Shown: piece by piece, positions 8,915 to 18,204 of the stretch
Layout: each line of letters begins with the position of its first letter
Position numbering within the stretch: position 1 is the first letter of the stretch
The notes under the pieces: generated by a model
The model's database searches: none
What the model was told of the DNA's origin: nothing
The model's input: the letters and a program-made list of their open reading frames with translations, nothing else
Program-made: the position numbers and the translations under genes
Source of the DNA: Bin127 sp965203505
Lineage (GTDB): Bacteria; Chloroflexota; Dehalococcoidia; Lucifugimonadales; Lucifugimonadaceae
Direction: 5' to 3'
Length of the DNA: 64,000 bases
NCBI GenBank assembly: GCA_965203505.1
Contig: OZ241880.1
Coordinates: 2,046,001 to 2,110,000, forward strand

Positions 8915-9892
8915 ATGTCCCTTAGCCCCCTACCCGAGCCCACAATCGCTGACGTCTACGACGCGCGGCGCAAGATTTCTGGCTACGTCCACCGCACACC
9001 TCTGCGACGCGTCCCGATCCTCTGCGACATGCTCGACGCGGACGTCTGGGTCAAGCACGAGAACATGCAGTTGCTCGGAGCCTTCAAAGTCCGAGGCGGC
9101 ATCAACCTCGTCTCCCGCACTACTCCAGAGGAACGCGCCCTCGGTTTCGTCACCGCCAGCTCCGGCAATCACGGACAGTCGATCGCTTACGCCGCCCAAC
9201 AGTTCGGAGCGAAATGTACCGTCTTCGTGCCCGTCGGTGCAAACCCCGCCAAGGTGGCATCGATGCGCAGCATGGGCGCAGAGGTCATCGAACACGGGCC
9301 AATCTTTGACGATGCTCGCATCTACTCCGAGCTCTTCGCCCGCGAAGAAGGCATGCGCTACATCCACGCCGCCAACGAACCATACCTCGTCGCCGGCGTC
9401 GGCACCTACAGCCTCGAAATCCACGAAGACCTCGACGACATCGACTACATCATCGTACCCGTCGGCGCGGGCAGCGGAGCCTGCGGCGCAAGCGTCGTTT
9501 CGCGTTCCCTCTCTCCGAAAACCAAAGTCATCGGCGTCCAATCCGACGCGGCACCATCGGTCTACCTGTCGTGGGAAAAGCAAGAAGGCCCTACAGTCGA
9601 CGCCAAGATGCAAACCGCCGCCGAAGGCCTCGCCACCGGATCATCCTACGACTACCCCGTCGGCATGCTCCGCAAATACCTCCACGACTTCATCCTCGTC
9701 TCCGAACAAGACATCCAACACGCCATCGTGAACATGATCGCCGCAACTCGATCCCTCGTCGAACACGCCGGAGCCACCCCCCTAGCAGCATCCCACAAAA
9801 TCCGCGACCAAATCAAAGGCAAACGAGTAGTCCTAATAGCCAGCGGAGCCAACATCACCGTCGAGCAACTCAAGGGCGTGATCGGTGATTGA
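8915..9892 (+). CDS. PLP-dependent threonine/serine dehydratase-like protein
   Basis: This 325-residue fold-type II PLP enzyme has the PLP lysine in GAFKVRGGINLV (around residue 58), the phosphate/substrate loop ASSGNHGQSIAYAA and the glycine-rich cofactor loop PVGAGSGACGAS. It lacks a C-terminal ACT regulatory domain, so it resembles catabolic or serine/threonine dehydratase-type members rather than biosynthetic IlvA. Related families (diaminopropionate ammonia-lyase, ectoine-utilisation EutB, racemases) share these motifs, so the exact substrate is not fixed. The ATG at 8915 is preceded by AGGAG. The type IIG enzyme gene starts only 23 bp downstream, but functional linkage is unlikely. Confidence 0.88.
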   Translation: MSLSPLPEPTIADVYDARRKISGYVHRTPLRRVPILCDMLDADVWVKHENMQLLGAFKVRGGINLVSRTTPEERALGFVTASSGNHGQSIAYAAQQFGAKCTVFVPVGANPAKVASMRSMGAEVIEHGPIFDDARIYSELFAREEGMRYIHAANEPYLVAGVGTYSLEIHEDLDDIDYIIVPVGAGSGACGASVVSRSLSPKTKVIGVQSDAAPSVYLSWEKQEGPTVDAKMQTAAEGLATGSSYDYPVGMLRKYLHDFILVSEQDIQHAIVNMIAATRSLVEHAGATPLAASHKIRDQIKGKRVVLIASGANITVEQLKGVIGD

Positions 9893-9914
9893 AATAAAAG
9901 GATAGGCACGCGAG

Positions 9915-12900
9915 TTGCCTTTTTCCCAAACACAACCCACTCAACTCGATGCCGCCAACGATGCATCTATCGAGTACCTCGGCAACATCTTGGATCGTCG
10001 AGACGACGGCGATTCTGAAAACGACATCCGCGACGCTTTTCGCGACTTCGCCCTGCACACCGGCATCATCGCCGACGCAAAGGAAATCAAGACCGAAGTC
10101 CCACCGTCTACCGACAGCATCAAGCGCGTCGATATGTACACGCGCAACACCTACATCGAGTTCAAACGAAACCTCATCGTCAACGGACAAATCGATCCGA
10201 ACTATGTGAAGCAACTCGACGGCTATCTGCTGGAGTCGAGCAAAGCTGGTTGGGGTATCGAGAACGGCATCCTGACCGACGGCCAGCATTACCTGAAGCG
10301 CAACATCGGCGAAAGCATACTGCCCAAAATATCCCGGAACCGGGCGCGCACCTTTGAGCGTTCCAACCAAGGCCCGCTGCTCCGAGAGTATCTCTACGAC
10401 ATCTTCGATACCGACGCGCAGAACATCGCGCCGAGCCCCGATACTCTCACCAAGCATCTCGCCGGCGGCAGCGACCTGCTCAAACAAGCCACAGCCCTGT
10501 TGAAAGACGCGCACGATGCGAACCGAGACAACCCCACTGTTGCGGTAAAGCGCAAACTCTGGCAAGACCTCCTCGAAGTTGCCCTTGGACAAGATTCCAC
10601 CGGCGATCCCGACGATGCCGATTGGCTTTTCATCCGCCACACCTATCTAACCACACTCATCGCCCTCATCCTTCAAAAACACTTCCTTATCGATATCGTC
10701 CACGAAGCGGAACACAACCCTAACGATCTTCTTAACGGCAACACACTCTACGCACACACCAACCTAAAGGGCGTCATCGAATCCGACCTCTTCCAGTGGC
10801 CAACCGAGATCGGCGCCACTCAGTACATCCGCTCAATCGCACGAAAAGTCGCACAATTCGACTGGTCCAAACGCCCCGACGAACTCGCCGCAGTCCTCTA
10901 CCAGAACACCATCACGCCCGAGGAACGCCGCAAGATGGGTGAGTACTACACTCCCCGCTGGCTCGCTCAAACCATCGTCAAAGAGTTAATCTCCGATCCG
11001 CAAAACACCGTCGCTATGGACCCTTCATGCGGCTCCGGTACCTTCATCGAGTGCCTAGTCCAAAACATCATCGATCACTCGGATAAACAGCATCCCATCG
11101 ACACACTCCGAAAACTACAGACCAACGTCATCGGCATCGACCTCCACCCCGTCGCCGTCCAACTCGCAAAGGCGACCTGGGTCCTCAACTCACACGAAGT
11201 CATCAACGCAGCACGATACGGAGGACACCAGAACGACATCGCACCGCCCATATACCTCGGCGACTCGTTGCAACTCCGTTACGAACGCAACATCCTCACC
11301 CAAAGCGGACACATCGCACTCCGCACCACCGAACAACTGCCAGGCCAAACCGACACCGTACTCTTTCAAATCCCCATGTCTCTGGCACGAGACAGCGAAA
11401 GTTTCGACCGATTGATGCTCGATCTTGCGCAAGCCGTCGTCAACAGTCACGACACCGATCAGGTGCTAGACCGACACCAAGTTACCGATGCGTCGGCACG
11501 AGCCTCGATGCAACAGACCGCCAAACAGATGCGGCAACTGCAAAACATCGACCGAGACCACGTCTGGGCATACTACCTCCGCAACATGGTCCGCCCGGCA
11601 GTCATCGCCGAGAAGGGCGTCGATGCCATAGTCGGAAACCCGCCGTGGCTGACATACAACAAGAGCGCCGACATCGTACGTGCGGAATTGGAATCCCTCA
11701 GCAAGAACACCTACGGAATCTGGGTCGGCGGACGACAAGCGTCCAATCAAGACATCGCCACCCTCTTCTTCAGCCGTGCAACCGACCTCTACCTGAAACC
11801 AGACGGCAAGATCGGCATGGTCCTGCCCCACAGCGTCCTACGCTCCGGACAGCATCTCAAGTGGCGTACGGGTTACTGGCAGTCACAAGGCGGCGACAAC
11901 AGGCGCGCGGTCGCAGTCGATTTCGCCCTCAAGACGCCCTACGACCTTGACAACCTCGATCCCAACGACTTCTTCCCTATCGCTAGCGCAGTCGTATTCG
12001 CACAAGGGCGTGAAAGCGGCAACGACTTCGACAAGATCAAACGGCAAGCCCAAGCACTCGCGCCGGGACAGGTCGAGATGTGGCGCGGACCTACCGACAC
12101 CCCTCAAGTTACCCGTAAAGCCGAAACCCTGCACCACGACGACGGTAAGTTTCATTCACCATACGCTGACGTTGCGAGGCAAGGCCCGAGCATCAGAGAC
12201 CGTCGGATTTTTTTCGTAACAACTGAACCGAACACGACGCACATGGCCGCGTTCAACACTTTCATCACATACCCGCGCACGTCTGGTCAAGACAAAAAGA
12301 GATATGACGTCGCTGTATTGCATGGCAACGTCATACACGATGACAACCTGTTTGATGTCTATCTCGGTGAAAGCATCGCTCCTTACGTGACGCTTACGCC
12401 GCTGAAAGCCGCGCTGCCGGTAGACAAACCATCCATGACACTGCCGCTCGTCACTAGCCAGCACCCTGCGAATGCCAAATCCAGTGTCGTCAGGCACAAC
12501 GCATATGAAATAGATGTCAGCAAGTTAGATACGCGGATGCAATCGCGTTGGAAGACGATGTCAGCCCTTTGGGATGCCAACAAAGGCAAAAACGACAAAA
12601 AGTCGCTTTATCAAAGACTCAATTACAACAACATATTGGCCACTCAACTTGGATGGTTACGCAACCCCGGCGACCGTCCAGTTCGCATCGCCTACTCTGC
12701 CCATGGCGAGCCGACTGCGGCACTGGTTTGCGACGACAAAGCGGTTTTTGAAGAGAAACTGTATCAAGTAACTTGCCGCACTCTCGACGAGGCGTATTAC
12801 CTTTTGGCAATCATCAACAGTAACGCTTTGGCACAAACCGCAAAACCATTCTGCACAACCAATTGGGCGAAAGAAATCCGCGACCTCCACAAACACCTCT

Positions 12901-13121
12901 GGAAACTACCCATCCCCGAATACGATCCCAACGACACCAACCACATCAACCTCTCCCGCCTAGGCAGACGCGCCACCGTCGAAGCCCAAACCATCATCAC
13001 CAACCTAGGCACCCCATCTCCAACCGTTAGGAAAGCACGGGAAGTCTTGCGCCACCAATGGCAGCCTGATAGCCCGACGGCTCAACTGATTGAGGCGGAA
13101 GTGCGGGGGGTGTTGACTTAG
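9915..13121 (+). CDS. Single-chain type IIG restriction-modification enzyme
   Basis: This 1068-residue protein combines restriction and modification. The N-terminal nuclease-like domain shows D73-x8-E82-F-K84 (VDMYTRNTYIEFKRN), a PD-(D/E)xK pattern. A helical connector follows. The N6-adenine methyltransferase core has MGEYYTPRWLAQ and DPSCGSGTF (motif I, near 370) and NPPW (motif IV, near 575). The long C-terminal part (~700-1068) is the expected target-recognition region. It is predicted to cut and methylate one DNA strand context by itself, needing no separate specificity subunit. The start is TTG; no in-frame ATG precedes the nuclease motif, and AAAGGA lies about 12 nt upstream. The gene next to it encodes another putative nuclease. 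Confidence 0.88.
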   Translation: MPFSQTQPTQLDAANDASIEYLGNILDRRDDGDSENDIRDAFRDFALHTGIIADAKEIKTEVPPSTDSIKRVDMYTRNTYIEFKRNLIVNGQIDPNYVKQLDGYLLESSKAGWGIENGILTDGQHYLKRNIGESILPKISRNRARTFERSNQGPLLREYLYDIFDTDAQNIAPSPDTLTKHLAGGSDLLKQATALLKDAHDANRDNPTVAVKRKLWQDLLEVALGQDSTGDPDDADWLFIRHTYLTTLIALILQKHFLIDIVHEAEHNPNDLLNGNTLYAHTNLKGVIESDLFQWPTEIGATQYIRSIARKVAQFDWSKRPDELAAVLYQNTITPEERRKMGEYYTPRWLAQTIVKELISDPQNTVAMDPSCGSGTFIECLVQNIIDHSDKQHPIDTLRKLQTNVIGIDLHPVAVQLAKATWVLNSHEVINAARYGGHQNDIAPPIYLGDSLQLRYERNILTQSGHIALRTTEQLPGQTDTVLFQIPMSLARDSESFDRLMLDLAQAVVNSHDTDQVLDRHQVTDASARASMQQTAKQMRQLQNIDRDHVWAYYLRNMVRPAVIAEKGVDAIVGNPPWLTYNKSADIVRAELESLSKNTYGIWVGGRQASNQDIATLFFSRATDLYLKPDGKIGMVLPHSVLRSGQHLKWRTGYWQSQGGDNRRAVAVDFALKTPYDLDNLDPNDFFPIASAVVFAQGRESGNDFDKIKRQAQALAPGQVEMWRGPTDTPQVTRKAETLHHDDGKFHSPYADVARQGPSIRDRRIFFVTTEPNTTHMAAFNTFITYPRTSGQDKKRYDVAVLHGNVIHDDNLFDVYLGESIAPYVTLTPLKAALPVDKPSMTLPLVTSQHPANAKSSVVRHNAYEIDVSKLDTRMQSRWKTMSALWDANKGKNDKKSLYQRLNYNNILATQLGWLRNPGDRPVRIAYSAHGEPTAALVCDDKAVFEEKLYQVTCRTLDEAYYLLAIINSNALAQTAKPFCTTNWAKEIRDLHKHLWKLPIPEYDPNDTNHINLSRLGRRATVEAQTIITNLGTPSPTVRKAREVLRHQWQPDSPTAQLIEAEVRGVLT

Positions 13122-13245
13122 AATCAACGTTTAGAGCCACCATGCGACTGGCACTGGTTCCTTTAGGGAGAGATGCTAACGCCCAACATGGTAGACATCG
13201 CTGCGAGCGGAGAAAACCGTGAATAATCTGATACAGGGAGATTGA

Positions 13246-16200
13246 ATGGCCAACCCTTCAGAGGTCGGAGCTTATATCCGTTTCGCTCTTTCCCAGTTGT
13301 CGGCTCGCAACGGCCATCACGAATTTGAGCACATCTGCCGATATCTAACCCAGCAGTTCATCTGCTCGAACGTATTGCCTGCTACAGGACCTGTTTCTGC
13401 TGGGGGTGATCAAGGTCGTGACTTCGAGACATTCCGCACTTATTTGCGTGGAGAACTCGGTCCACACGGTGGGTTCCTAGGACTGGTGAGTGAAGGAACG
13501 ATCGCCTTTGTTTGCACTATCCAAGCCGACAATCTGCTTGCGAAGCTAAGGCAGGACATCAAGAAAGTCTGCACTTCGGGTCATCCTGTTCACGAAATAT
13601 ACGCGTTCACCCTGCAGTCGGTCCCCAAAGGGAGCCGAAGCAAACTGCAAACCGAAACTCAGGAATCGTACGACGTCCACCTCGAATTCCACGACGCGGA
13701 ATCCATCTCTAATCTCCTCGCCCGCCCGGAAGGTTTCTGGATTGCAGAGCAATTCCTATCCTTGCCAGCCGACCTTCGGCCCGACGTATCGGAAATCGAA
13801 GATGAACTTGCTGCAGAGTACGTTGAGCAGAGATGCAGATGGCGTGCCAAAGGTTCCCCCAATCCAACCTTTGGCGACTTTATCGACCTCAAGACCGGCC
13901 TTCGAAACGCAGTGTTTAGTCCTAAAGCGCGTAGCGACCTCCCTTTTTGGCTGGGGATTTTACGGGACCTCTTGGCAAACCCAGAATTACCCCCTCATGT
14001 CCAACAGCGCGCGCGATACGAATTGGTAGTTGCCACTCTACGAGGTACTGGCTACTTCCATGCTGTGGACGACGTAGCGCGAGCATATCTCGAAGAGTCG
14101 TTGAACGAGACCGAATCTGCCCGCCTGCAAGATGCCAGTGTTCTACTGTTATACGCGAATACCGCAGTTAGAAAAGGATTGTCTTCACTCACATCAGTAG
14201 AAATTCAAACTTGGAATGGTGGTCTAGCGAATCGGATCGAAGACCTAGTTACTCACGCCACGCCGGATCAACGAGCGATTCTACTCTTTACACTCGGGCA
14301 ACTGGGCCTACACCCTACTCTGACAGAAGCAGACATTCAAGGCTCTGGTGGCGAACCGTATCTGCCAGAAGATCTGTATCAAGACGGTAAGCCGCCTTCT
14401 CTGTCCGACCATCTCGTGTTGACCGATTCGTCACGAACGCTTTCGGCATGGACGGAATTGATGGCAAACCTGAAGAACACGCCACTCTTCCCGATTCAGT
14501 CGATGGCAGATTTTCTTCAGCTGCTCGTGCCACTGTGGAGTAGGCAAGATGAGTGGAGAGCCTTGCTCGATATCGTCGATGAAGCTGTCGGTAAGCGTTC
14601 GGGTAAGCACATAATCGCGGCTCGCGCACGAGACCGAGCAATGATGTTACTTCGGGATGGGCGTCGCCTCGATGCATTGGAGGAGTTACACCTAGCAAAA
14701 ATCGACTGGTGGTCAGGCGAAACTATTCGTGGCTCACTACTCGCCATGTTCTTCATTGCTGACCTTTACTTTAGGTTGCACTTGCCGCAAGCCGCGAAAT
14801 CTTATGCTCTGGCCGTTGCATACATCGCTGGTTCCAAAGGCGACGAGGAACTGGCAGACCTAATTCCCGCAGGTCTGCTCATGGCAGCAAGAGCCGACTT
14901 CGTCGCAGGTGCTTGGTGTAGTGCAATGGAACTGTATGAGTTCGGTCTGGCGGCGCAACGAGAGTTCGTTGAGGACGGTACCGATTCAGACAAGCACCCG
15001 GAGGTTCAAAATGCCATCTTGCACCTCGCATTGATCAATTCATGCGCGAGATGCGTCGATGCTGATTTAACTGCTTCGATCGGTGATTCATTAGATCGCA
15101 TTGGAGCGCGGACAATCGTCGAAGAATTGATCGATGATCTGGGAACAGCAGACAAGGATTTTTGGAAGTCTTTCGGCGGCAAGGAACACACCGCCCGACC
15201 TTTCGTCGATCTGGGAGACGCTCGGTGCATTCGATTCGCTGCTTTGGGTACTGCTTGGACTGTAACGGCGGACAACGACACCGATTCGGTACGCGAGGCA
15301 GAACGATTTGCCGCTGCCGCCCAAGTGTTGCTTGCGGCCCTTGCTCGGGATGACCTATGTTTGGTCCCAACTCAGATCAACGTACGCATCGACAATACAC
15401 GACCAACAAGCACATCTGTTGTAGAACGCATCAAGGCGTTACCTAGCAATGACGGCCAAGAGTGGTTAGTCCGACTAACTCCAGTGAAGACCTCAGGTGT
15501 CGTGAGCCCTGATCGGATCACGACTGAATTATTGACGATGCTCACGATAATCCTCCGTGAAGCCTCACTACTTCCAGAATCTGACTTTTTGGCGAGCATT
15601 GAACGGGCCTTTGAGAGAGGATTGGGGCACAAGCTTTCAGCCGGGCGGCCATACGATGAACTGGCTGCATCGTTCGCCGCTGACAAAGAGCATGAGTTTC
15701 AGAGAACCCAGTACAACACTCCATGGGATTGTCGTGGTGGTTCTTTTGTGTCACACGACGAGCTTTGTTGGCAGGATGGACCCGGCCCGACTTACTCGCT
15801 AGATACTGCCAACGAACTGCTCGAGAATCGCTACAGGACGCTAGCCAAAGGGATTCGGATAACCGTGGAAATGCTTAAATCATCCAAAGATTTTCGGCCT
15901 ACGGTAATGGCACTTCGAGCATATGGTTGGCTTGATTGGCATGTGTTGGCAGCCATTGCCAACATTGTGATCAACTATCGCGTTCAATCAGCTGGTCTAG
16001 ACTGGCTTTCGGATGCAACCCAGAAACAGATGACGCAAGCAATATCCAATCCAGAAAGCGCGACCGCCGCACCTGTTCCCATCACCTCGTTCACAGCCGA
16101 AACATTGGACATTCATCGGCGATTCTCTATGATGTCCCTTCTGAAAATCTGGGGTTTGGAGTGCCATCAAGAAACTCCAGATATGCCTGCGATAGAACGC

Positions 16201-16332
16201 CTATTGGCAGCCCGATACGCATACTGGGATGATGACGTACCGCACGACGACCCATTTCCAGACTTTGAGAAGAGGGCAAATAGTGACGGACTCATAGTGA
16301 TCACGGATGTCCCACCCACGGAATCCTTGTGA
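13246..16332 (+). CDS. Large protein with divergent Mrr-like nuclease motif and helical repeats
   Basis: I do not recognise this 1028-residue protein as a named family. Residues ~25-110 resemble a restriction-endonuclease fold: FEHICRYL, then GGDQGRDFETF (D55, D59), then a strand AFVCTIQADNLLAKLRQD. In Mrr-like enzymes this arrangement gives D...Q/ExK; here the lysine after Q93 is absent and K100 may substitute. The remainder is predicted alpha-helical and rich in Ala/Leu pairs (~200-1000), consistent with TPR-like repeats acting as a sensor or scaffold. No ATPase motif is seen. AGGGAG sits 5 nt before the ATG. It follows the type IIG enzyme on the same strand after 125 bp, which suggests a defence role; that is inference from context. 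Confidence 0.75.
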   Translation: MANPSEVGAYIRFALSQLSARNGHHEFEHICRYLTQQFICSNVLPATGPVSAGGDQGRDFETFRTYLRGELGPHGGFLGLVSEGTIAFVCTIQADNLLAKLRQDIKKVCTSGHPVHEIYAFTLQSVPKGSRSKLQTETQESYDVHLEFHDAESISNLLARPEGFWIAEQFLSLPADLRPDVSEIEDELAAEYVEQRCRWRAKGSPNPTFGDFIDLKTGLRNAVFSPKARSDLPFWLGILRDLLANPELPPHVQQRARYELVVATLRGTGYFHAVDDVARAYLEESLNETESARLQDASVLLLYANTAVRKGLSSLTSVEIQTWNGGLANRIEDLVTHATPDQRAILLFTLGQLGLHPTLTEADIQGSGGEPYLPEDLYQDGKPPSLSDHLVLTDSSRTLSAWTELMANLKNTPLFPIQSMADFLQLLVPLWSRQDEWRALLDIVDEAVGKRSGKHIIAARARDRAMMLLRDGRRLDALEELHLAKIDWWSGETIRGSLLAMFFIADLYFRLHLPQAAKSYALAVAYIAGSKGDEELADLIPAGLLMAARADFVAGAWCSAMELYEFGLAAQREFVEDGTDSDKHPEVQNAILHLALINSCARCVDADLTASIGDSLDRIGARTIVEELIDDLGTADKDFWKSFGGKEHTARPFVDLGDARCIRFAALGTAWTVTADNDTDSVREAERFAAAAQVLLAALARDDLCLVPTQINVRIDNTRPTSTSVVERIKALPSNDGQEWLVRLTPVKTSGVVSPDRITTELLTMLTIILREASLLPESDFLASIERAFERGLGHKLSAGRPYDELAASFAADKEHEFQRTQYNTPWDCRGGSFVSHDELCWQDGPGPTYSLDTANELLENRYRTLAKGIRITVEMLKSSKDFRPTVMALRAYGWLDWHVLAAIANIVINYRVQSAGLDWLSDATQKQMTQAISNPESATAAPVPITSFTAETLDIHRRFSMMSLLKIWGLECHQETPDMPAIERLLAARYAYWDDDVPHDDPFPDFEKRANSDGLIVITDVPPTESL

Positions 16333-16380
16333 CACTTTAACCAAGAAAGCGTCTTAACTGAATTTCAACCGAGACTAACT

Positions 16381-16432
16381 CGAACCGAGGCGGGCACTTG
16401 TCTTAAGAGGCCCGCTTCGCTGTCTCGGGTTC
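16381..16432. terminator. Hairpin between convergent genes
   Basis: A nested inverted repeat: outer GAACCGAG / CTCGGGTTC arms and an inner GCGGGC / GCCCGC stem around a ~14-nt loop. It sits between two convergent genes and could terminate both. No run of T follows on either strand. Confidence 0.6.
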
Positions 16433-16452
16433 AGCGCGGACCGTCCCGCAAC

Positions 16453-16818
16453 TTATGTGATTTGGAGCAGTAGATCTATTGGCACGCGTAGTAGCTCGTG
16501 TAGCGCTTCGGCTTCGCGCTTGGTGATCTTGCGCTTACCGGCTAGGAGTTCCGACACTGCATCACGACTGCCGACGATGGGCACAAGATGGGCATCCGTC
16601 AAGCCCTGCTGGTCGAGTCGGTACTCGATGGCCGCAATTGGATCTGGTTCGCCCAAGTCGACCGTTTCCTTTTCGTACGACCGGACGAGAGCACACAACG
16701 CATCCAGTTCGTCACCCTCTGGCGTACCAACTGGGGAATCGAAAAGTTCCTCGATGCGAGCCATCGCCAGATCAAGGTCATGATCGTTTCTTATTTCGGT
16801 TATCGTCAGCATGCTCAA
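16453..16818 (-). CDS. higA: HigA-type antitoxin
   Basis: This 121-residue protein has an acidic N-terminal half and a C-terminal XRE-type helix-turn-helix: GLTDAHLVPIVGSRDAVSELLAGKRKITKREAEALHELL (~73-111), matching the HigA family that pairs with HigB. It neutralises the toxin encoded just upstream and probably represses the operon through the HTH. Its ATG overlaps the toxin stop by 4 nt (ATGA), giving the toxin-first order typical of higBA. It is convergent with the large putative nuclease gene. Confidence 0.88.
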   Translation of the reverse strand: MSMLTITEIRNDHDLDLAMARIEELFDSPVGTPEGDELDALCALVRSYEKETVDLGEPDPIAAIEYRLDQQGLTDAHLVPIVGSRDAVSELLAGKRKITKREAEALHELLRVPIDLLLQIT

Positions 16819-17108
16819 ATTCTACTGGCGTCGATCGCGTCGTAATCGGAGTGTGTGCCGATAAACAAAACGGTCACGTTACTTCTAACGTAATCTACGT
16901 GTGCAATCAATCGATATCGATTCCCTCTGATCCTGAACACCGCGCGGTTGGCAGGCAAGATGCTTGCCCTGGGGAAATTCTCCAATAGTTTGTGCGGATC
17001 ATCCCAATCTTGCTGTTCAACATCATGTATCCACGCTGTCAGTGGTTTGTGAGCGTTGGAATGCCGTGCCCAAAATCTCTCAAGTTTTCTGATTCCGTGA
17101 ATCAGCAC
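16815..17108 (-). CDS. higB: HigB-type mRNA interferase toxin
   Basis: This 97-residue protein carries the HigB signature: a basic N-terminus (IRKLERFWARHSNAHKPL), the central ANRAVFRIRGNRYRLIAHVDY strand pair and the C-terminal FIGTHSDYDAID. HigB toxins cleave mRNA on the ribosome under stress. It is the first gene of a two-gene operon with the antitoxin directly downstream. Length and all conserved segments are intact, so the system is probably functional. A full toxin-antitoxin pair beside two restriction-type genes fits a mobile or defence-enriched block. Confidence 0.9.
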   Translation of the reverse strand: MLIHGIRKLERFWARHSNAHKPLTAWIHDVEQQDWDDPHKLLENFPRASILPANRAVFRIRGNRYRLIAHVDYVRSNVTVLFIGTHSDYDAIDASRI

Positions 17109-17299
17109 AACTTCGGTCCGCCATCGTCGGCATATTCTCGCACTACGGGAATCTCCCCTGCATACAGACCCGAAATTAGGTTGCTACGATCCAATCTGAT
17201 CTACCCGATGATCTCCGTCAGATGCTCGCCGGGATAGATCGGTTCCGAATCCGAGCCAGATTCTGGTTCTTTCGTTGCTACTTGATCGACGCATGGCTA

Positions 17300-17479
17300 C
17301 TAATCAAACGATCTCAAAGCAAGATCCAATATCCTCACCCCCAACGCGAGCGGAACCAGAATAGCGAGAAGCCATTTGATCCACTTGAGATCGGTTTTAA
17401 CTTCAGCGAAATCGATCGTCGGCACGTGATCTTGGAGGTGTGCATCTAGATCCGTTCTTCTATCTGTCTCTGCTGTCAT
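17300..17479 (-). CDS. Small single-TM membrane protein (59 aa)
   Basis: This short ORF reads MTAETDRRTDLDAHLQDHVP... and has a charged N-terminal half with FAEVKTDLKWIKW followed by one hydrophobic helix (LLAILVPLALGVRIL) and a short polar tail. No family is recognised, but the pattern (KTDLKW then a TM) echoes the small coiled-coil/TM proteins at 21.7-22.2 kb. An in-frame stop lies five codons before the ATG, fixing the start. Its ATG overlaps the stop of the even smaller upstream ORF as ATGA, so the two are probably translationally coupled. The position between higB and a divergent membrane-protein gene suggests no obvious function. Confidence 0.6.
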   Translation of the reverse strand: MTAETDRRTDLDAHLQDHVPTIDFAEVKTDLKWIKWLLAILVPLALGVRILDLALRSFD

Positions 17480-17592
17480 TGCTTCCCAGCTCTAGACTCG
17501 CTCCGCTTACGAGTGGAGATCACATCGTAGGCGATGATGGAGACGCCGATTACAAACAACATCGCCGAAACTATGAACAATGTCATCGCCAT
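17476..17592 (-). CDS. Tiny single-TM membrane protein (38 aa)
   Basis: This 38-residue ORF starts MAMTLFIVSAMLFVIGVSII, is almost entirely one hydrophobic helix and ends in a strongly basic tail (TRKRSESRAGKQ), the classic positive-inside small membrane protein. AAGAGG lies a few bases before the GTG/ATG cluster. The stop TGA overlaps the ATG of the next gene. The 40-bp gap to the divergent coiled-coil gene probably holds the promoter. Function unknown; toxin-like, regulatory or subunit roles are all possible. The main evidence that it is real is composition plus the coupled overlap. Confidence 0.55.
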   Translation of the reverse strand: MAMTLFIVSAMLFVIGVSIIAYDVISTRKRSESRAGKQ

Positions 17593-17633
17593 CACTACCT
17601 CTTCTTGGTTTACGAGTTTCCTGATGTTGCCCC

Positions 17634-18023
17634 ATGCACAAGGTCGACATTCTTCTCAAGCTATACATTGAAGCATACAGATTCTTCGCCACGCGCTCAG
17701 CAAGAGGTCCATCGCGCCTTATCGTCGGGACGTACCAGCTAGCCGCGACGCAGATCAACTGGGCGTACTTCGGGATCATCGCCCTATCTATCGAAGGAGT
17801 CAGAATAGTGTTCGAGAAAGCGACCGAAATTCGCCGTAGATACTCCGAGAAAGCCGATGCCAAAGCAATGGAAAAAGGGCTGGTCAAAGGCCGAAAACTA
17901 GGGCGCGAAGAAGGCGAACGTGAGGCCTTGGCGCGTGTCAGGTCTGAAATGCTCAAGCGCGGCATCAAACTCACCAAAGAGGACGAAGACGCCCTCTTCA
18001 ACCCCAACGGGCATTCCAGATAA
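17634..18023 (+). CDS. Small membrane protein with charged coiled-coil tail (129 aa)
   Basis: Residues ~20-60 include a moderately hydrophobic segment (INWAYFGIIALSIEGVRIVF). The rest is a highly charged predicted helix or coiled coil rich in Glu, Lys and Arg (ATEIRRRYSEKADAKAMEKG, GRKLGREEGEREAL), ending in KLTKEDEDALFNP. No family is recognised. The overlapping minus-strand ORF of similar length is Ser-rich and has no protein-like pattern, so I favour this strand. It is divergent from the two tiny membrane genes, 41 bp away, which suggests a shared control region. Confidence 0.6.
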   Translation: MHKVDILLKLYIEAYRFFATRSARGPSRLIVGTYQLAATQINWAYFGIIALSIEGVRIVFEKATEIRRRYSEKADAKAMEKGLVKGRKLGREEGEREALARVRSEMLKRGIKLTKEDEDALFNPNGHSR

Positions 18024-18204
18024 TAGGGGGAGGTTTCAAACTTGCTCTGCGTCCCGCTCTCAATCTCCTCCTAGCCTAGCGAGATGATGGGGAACACTCG
18101 CTTCAGTTGAACGCTACTAGGTTCAAGGTTTGAGCAGCGATTGGAGACGCTTGGCGACTCTTCCTAGACGCTTTTATCACGGAATCCAACGTGCGTCATC
18201 TGCC

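Noticed and set aside
17109..17299. Possible second antitoxin remnant upstream of higB
   Set aside because: On the minus strand a segment EPIYPGEHLTEIIG then a stop, and LDRSNLISGLYAGEIPVV in the same frame, vaguely recalls HigA-type N-termini, but it is too short and interrupted to support.
17507..18007. 166-codon minus-strand ORF
   Set aside because: Ser/Arg-rich and antisense to a charged coiled-coil frame with normal composition; it also overlaps the tiny membrane genes in another frame.
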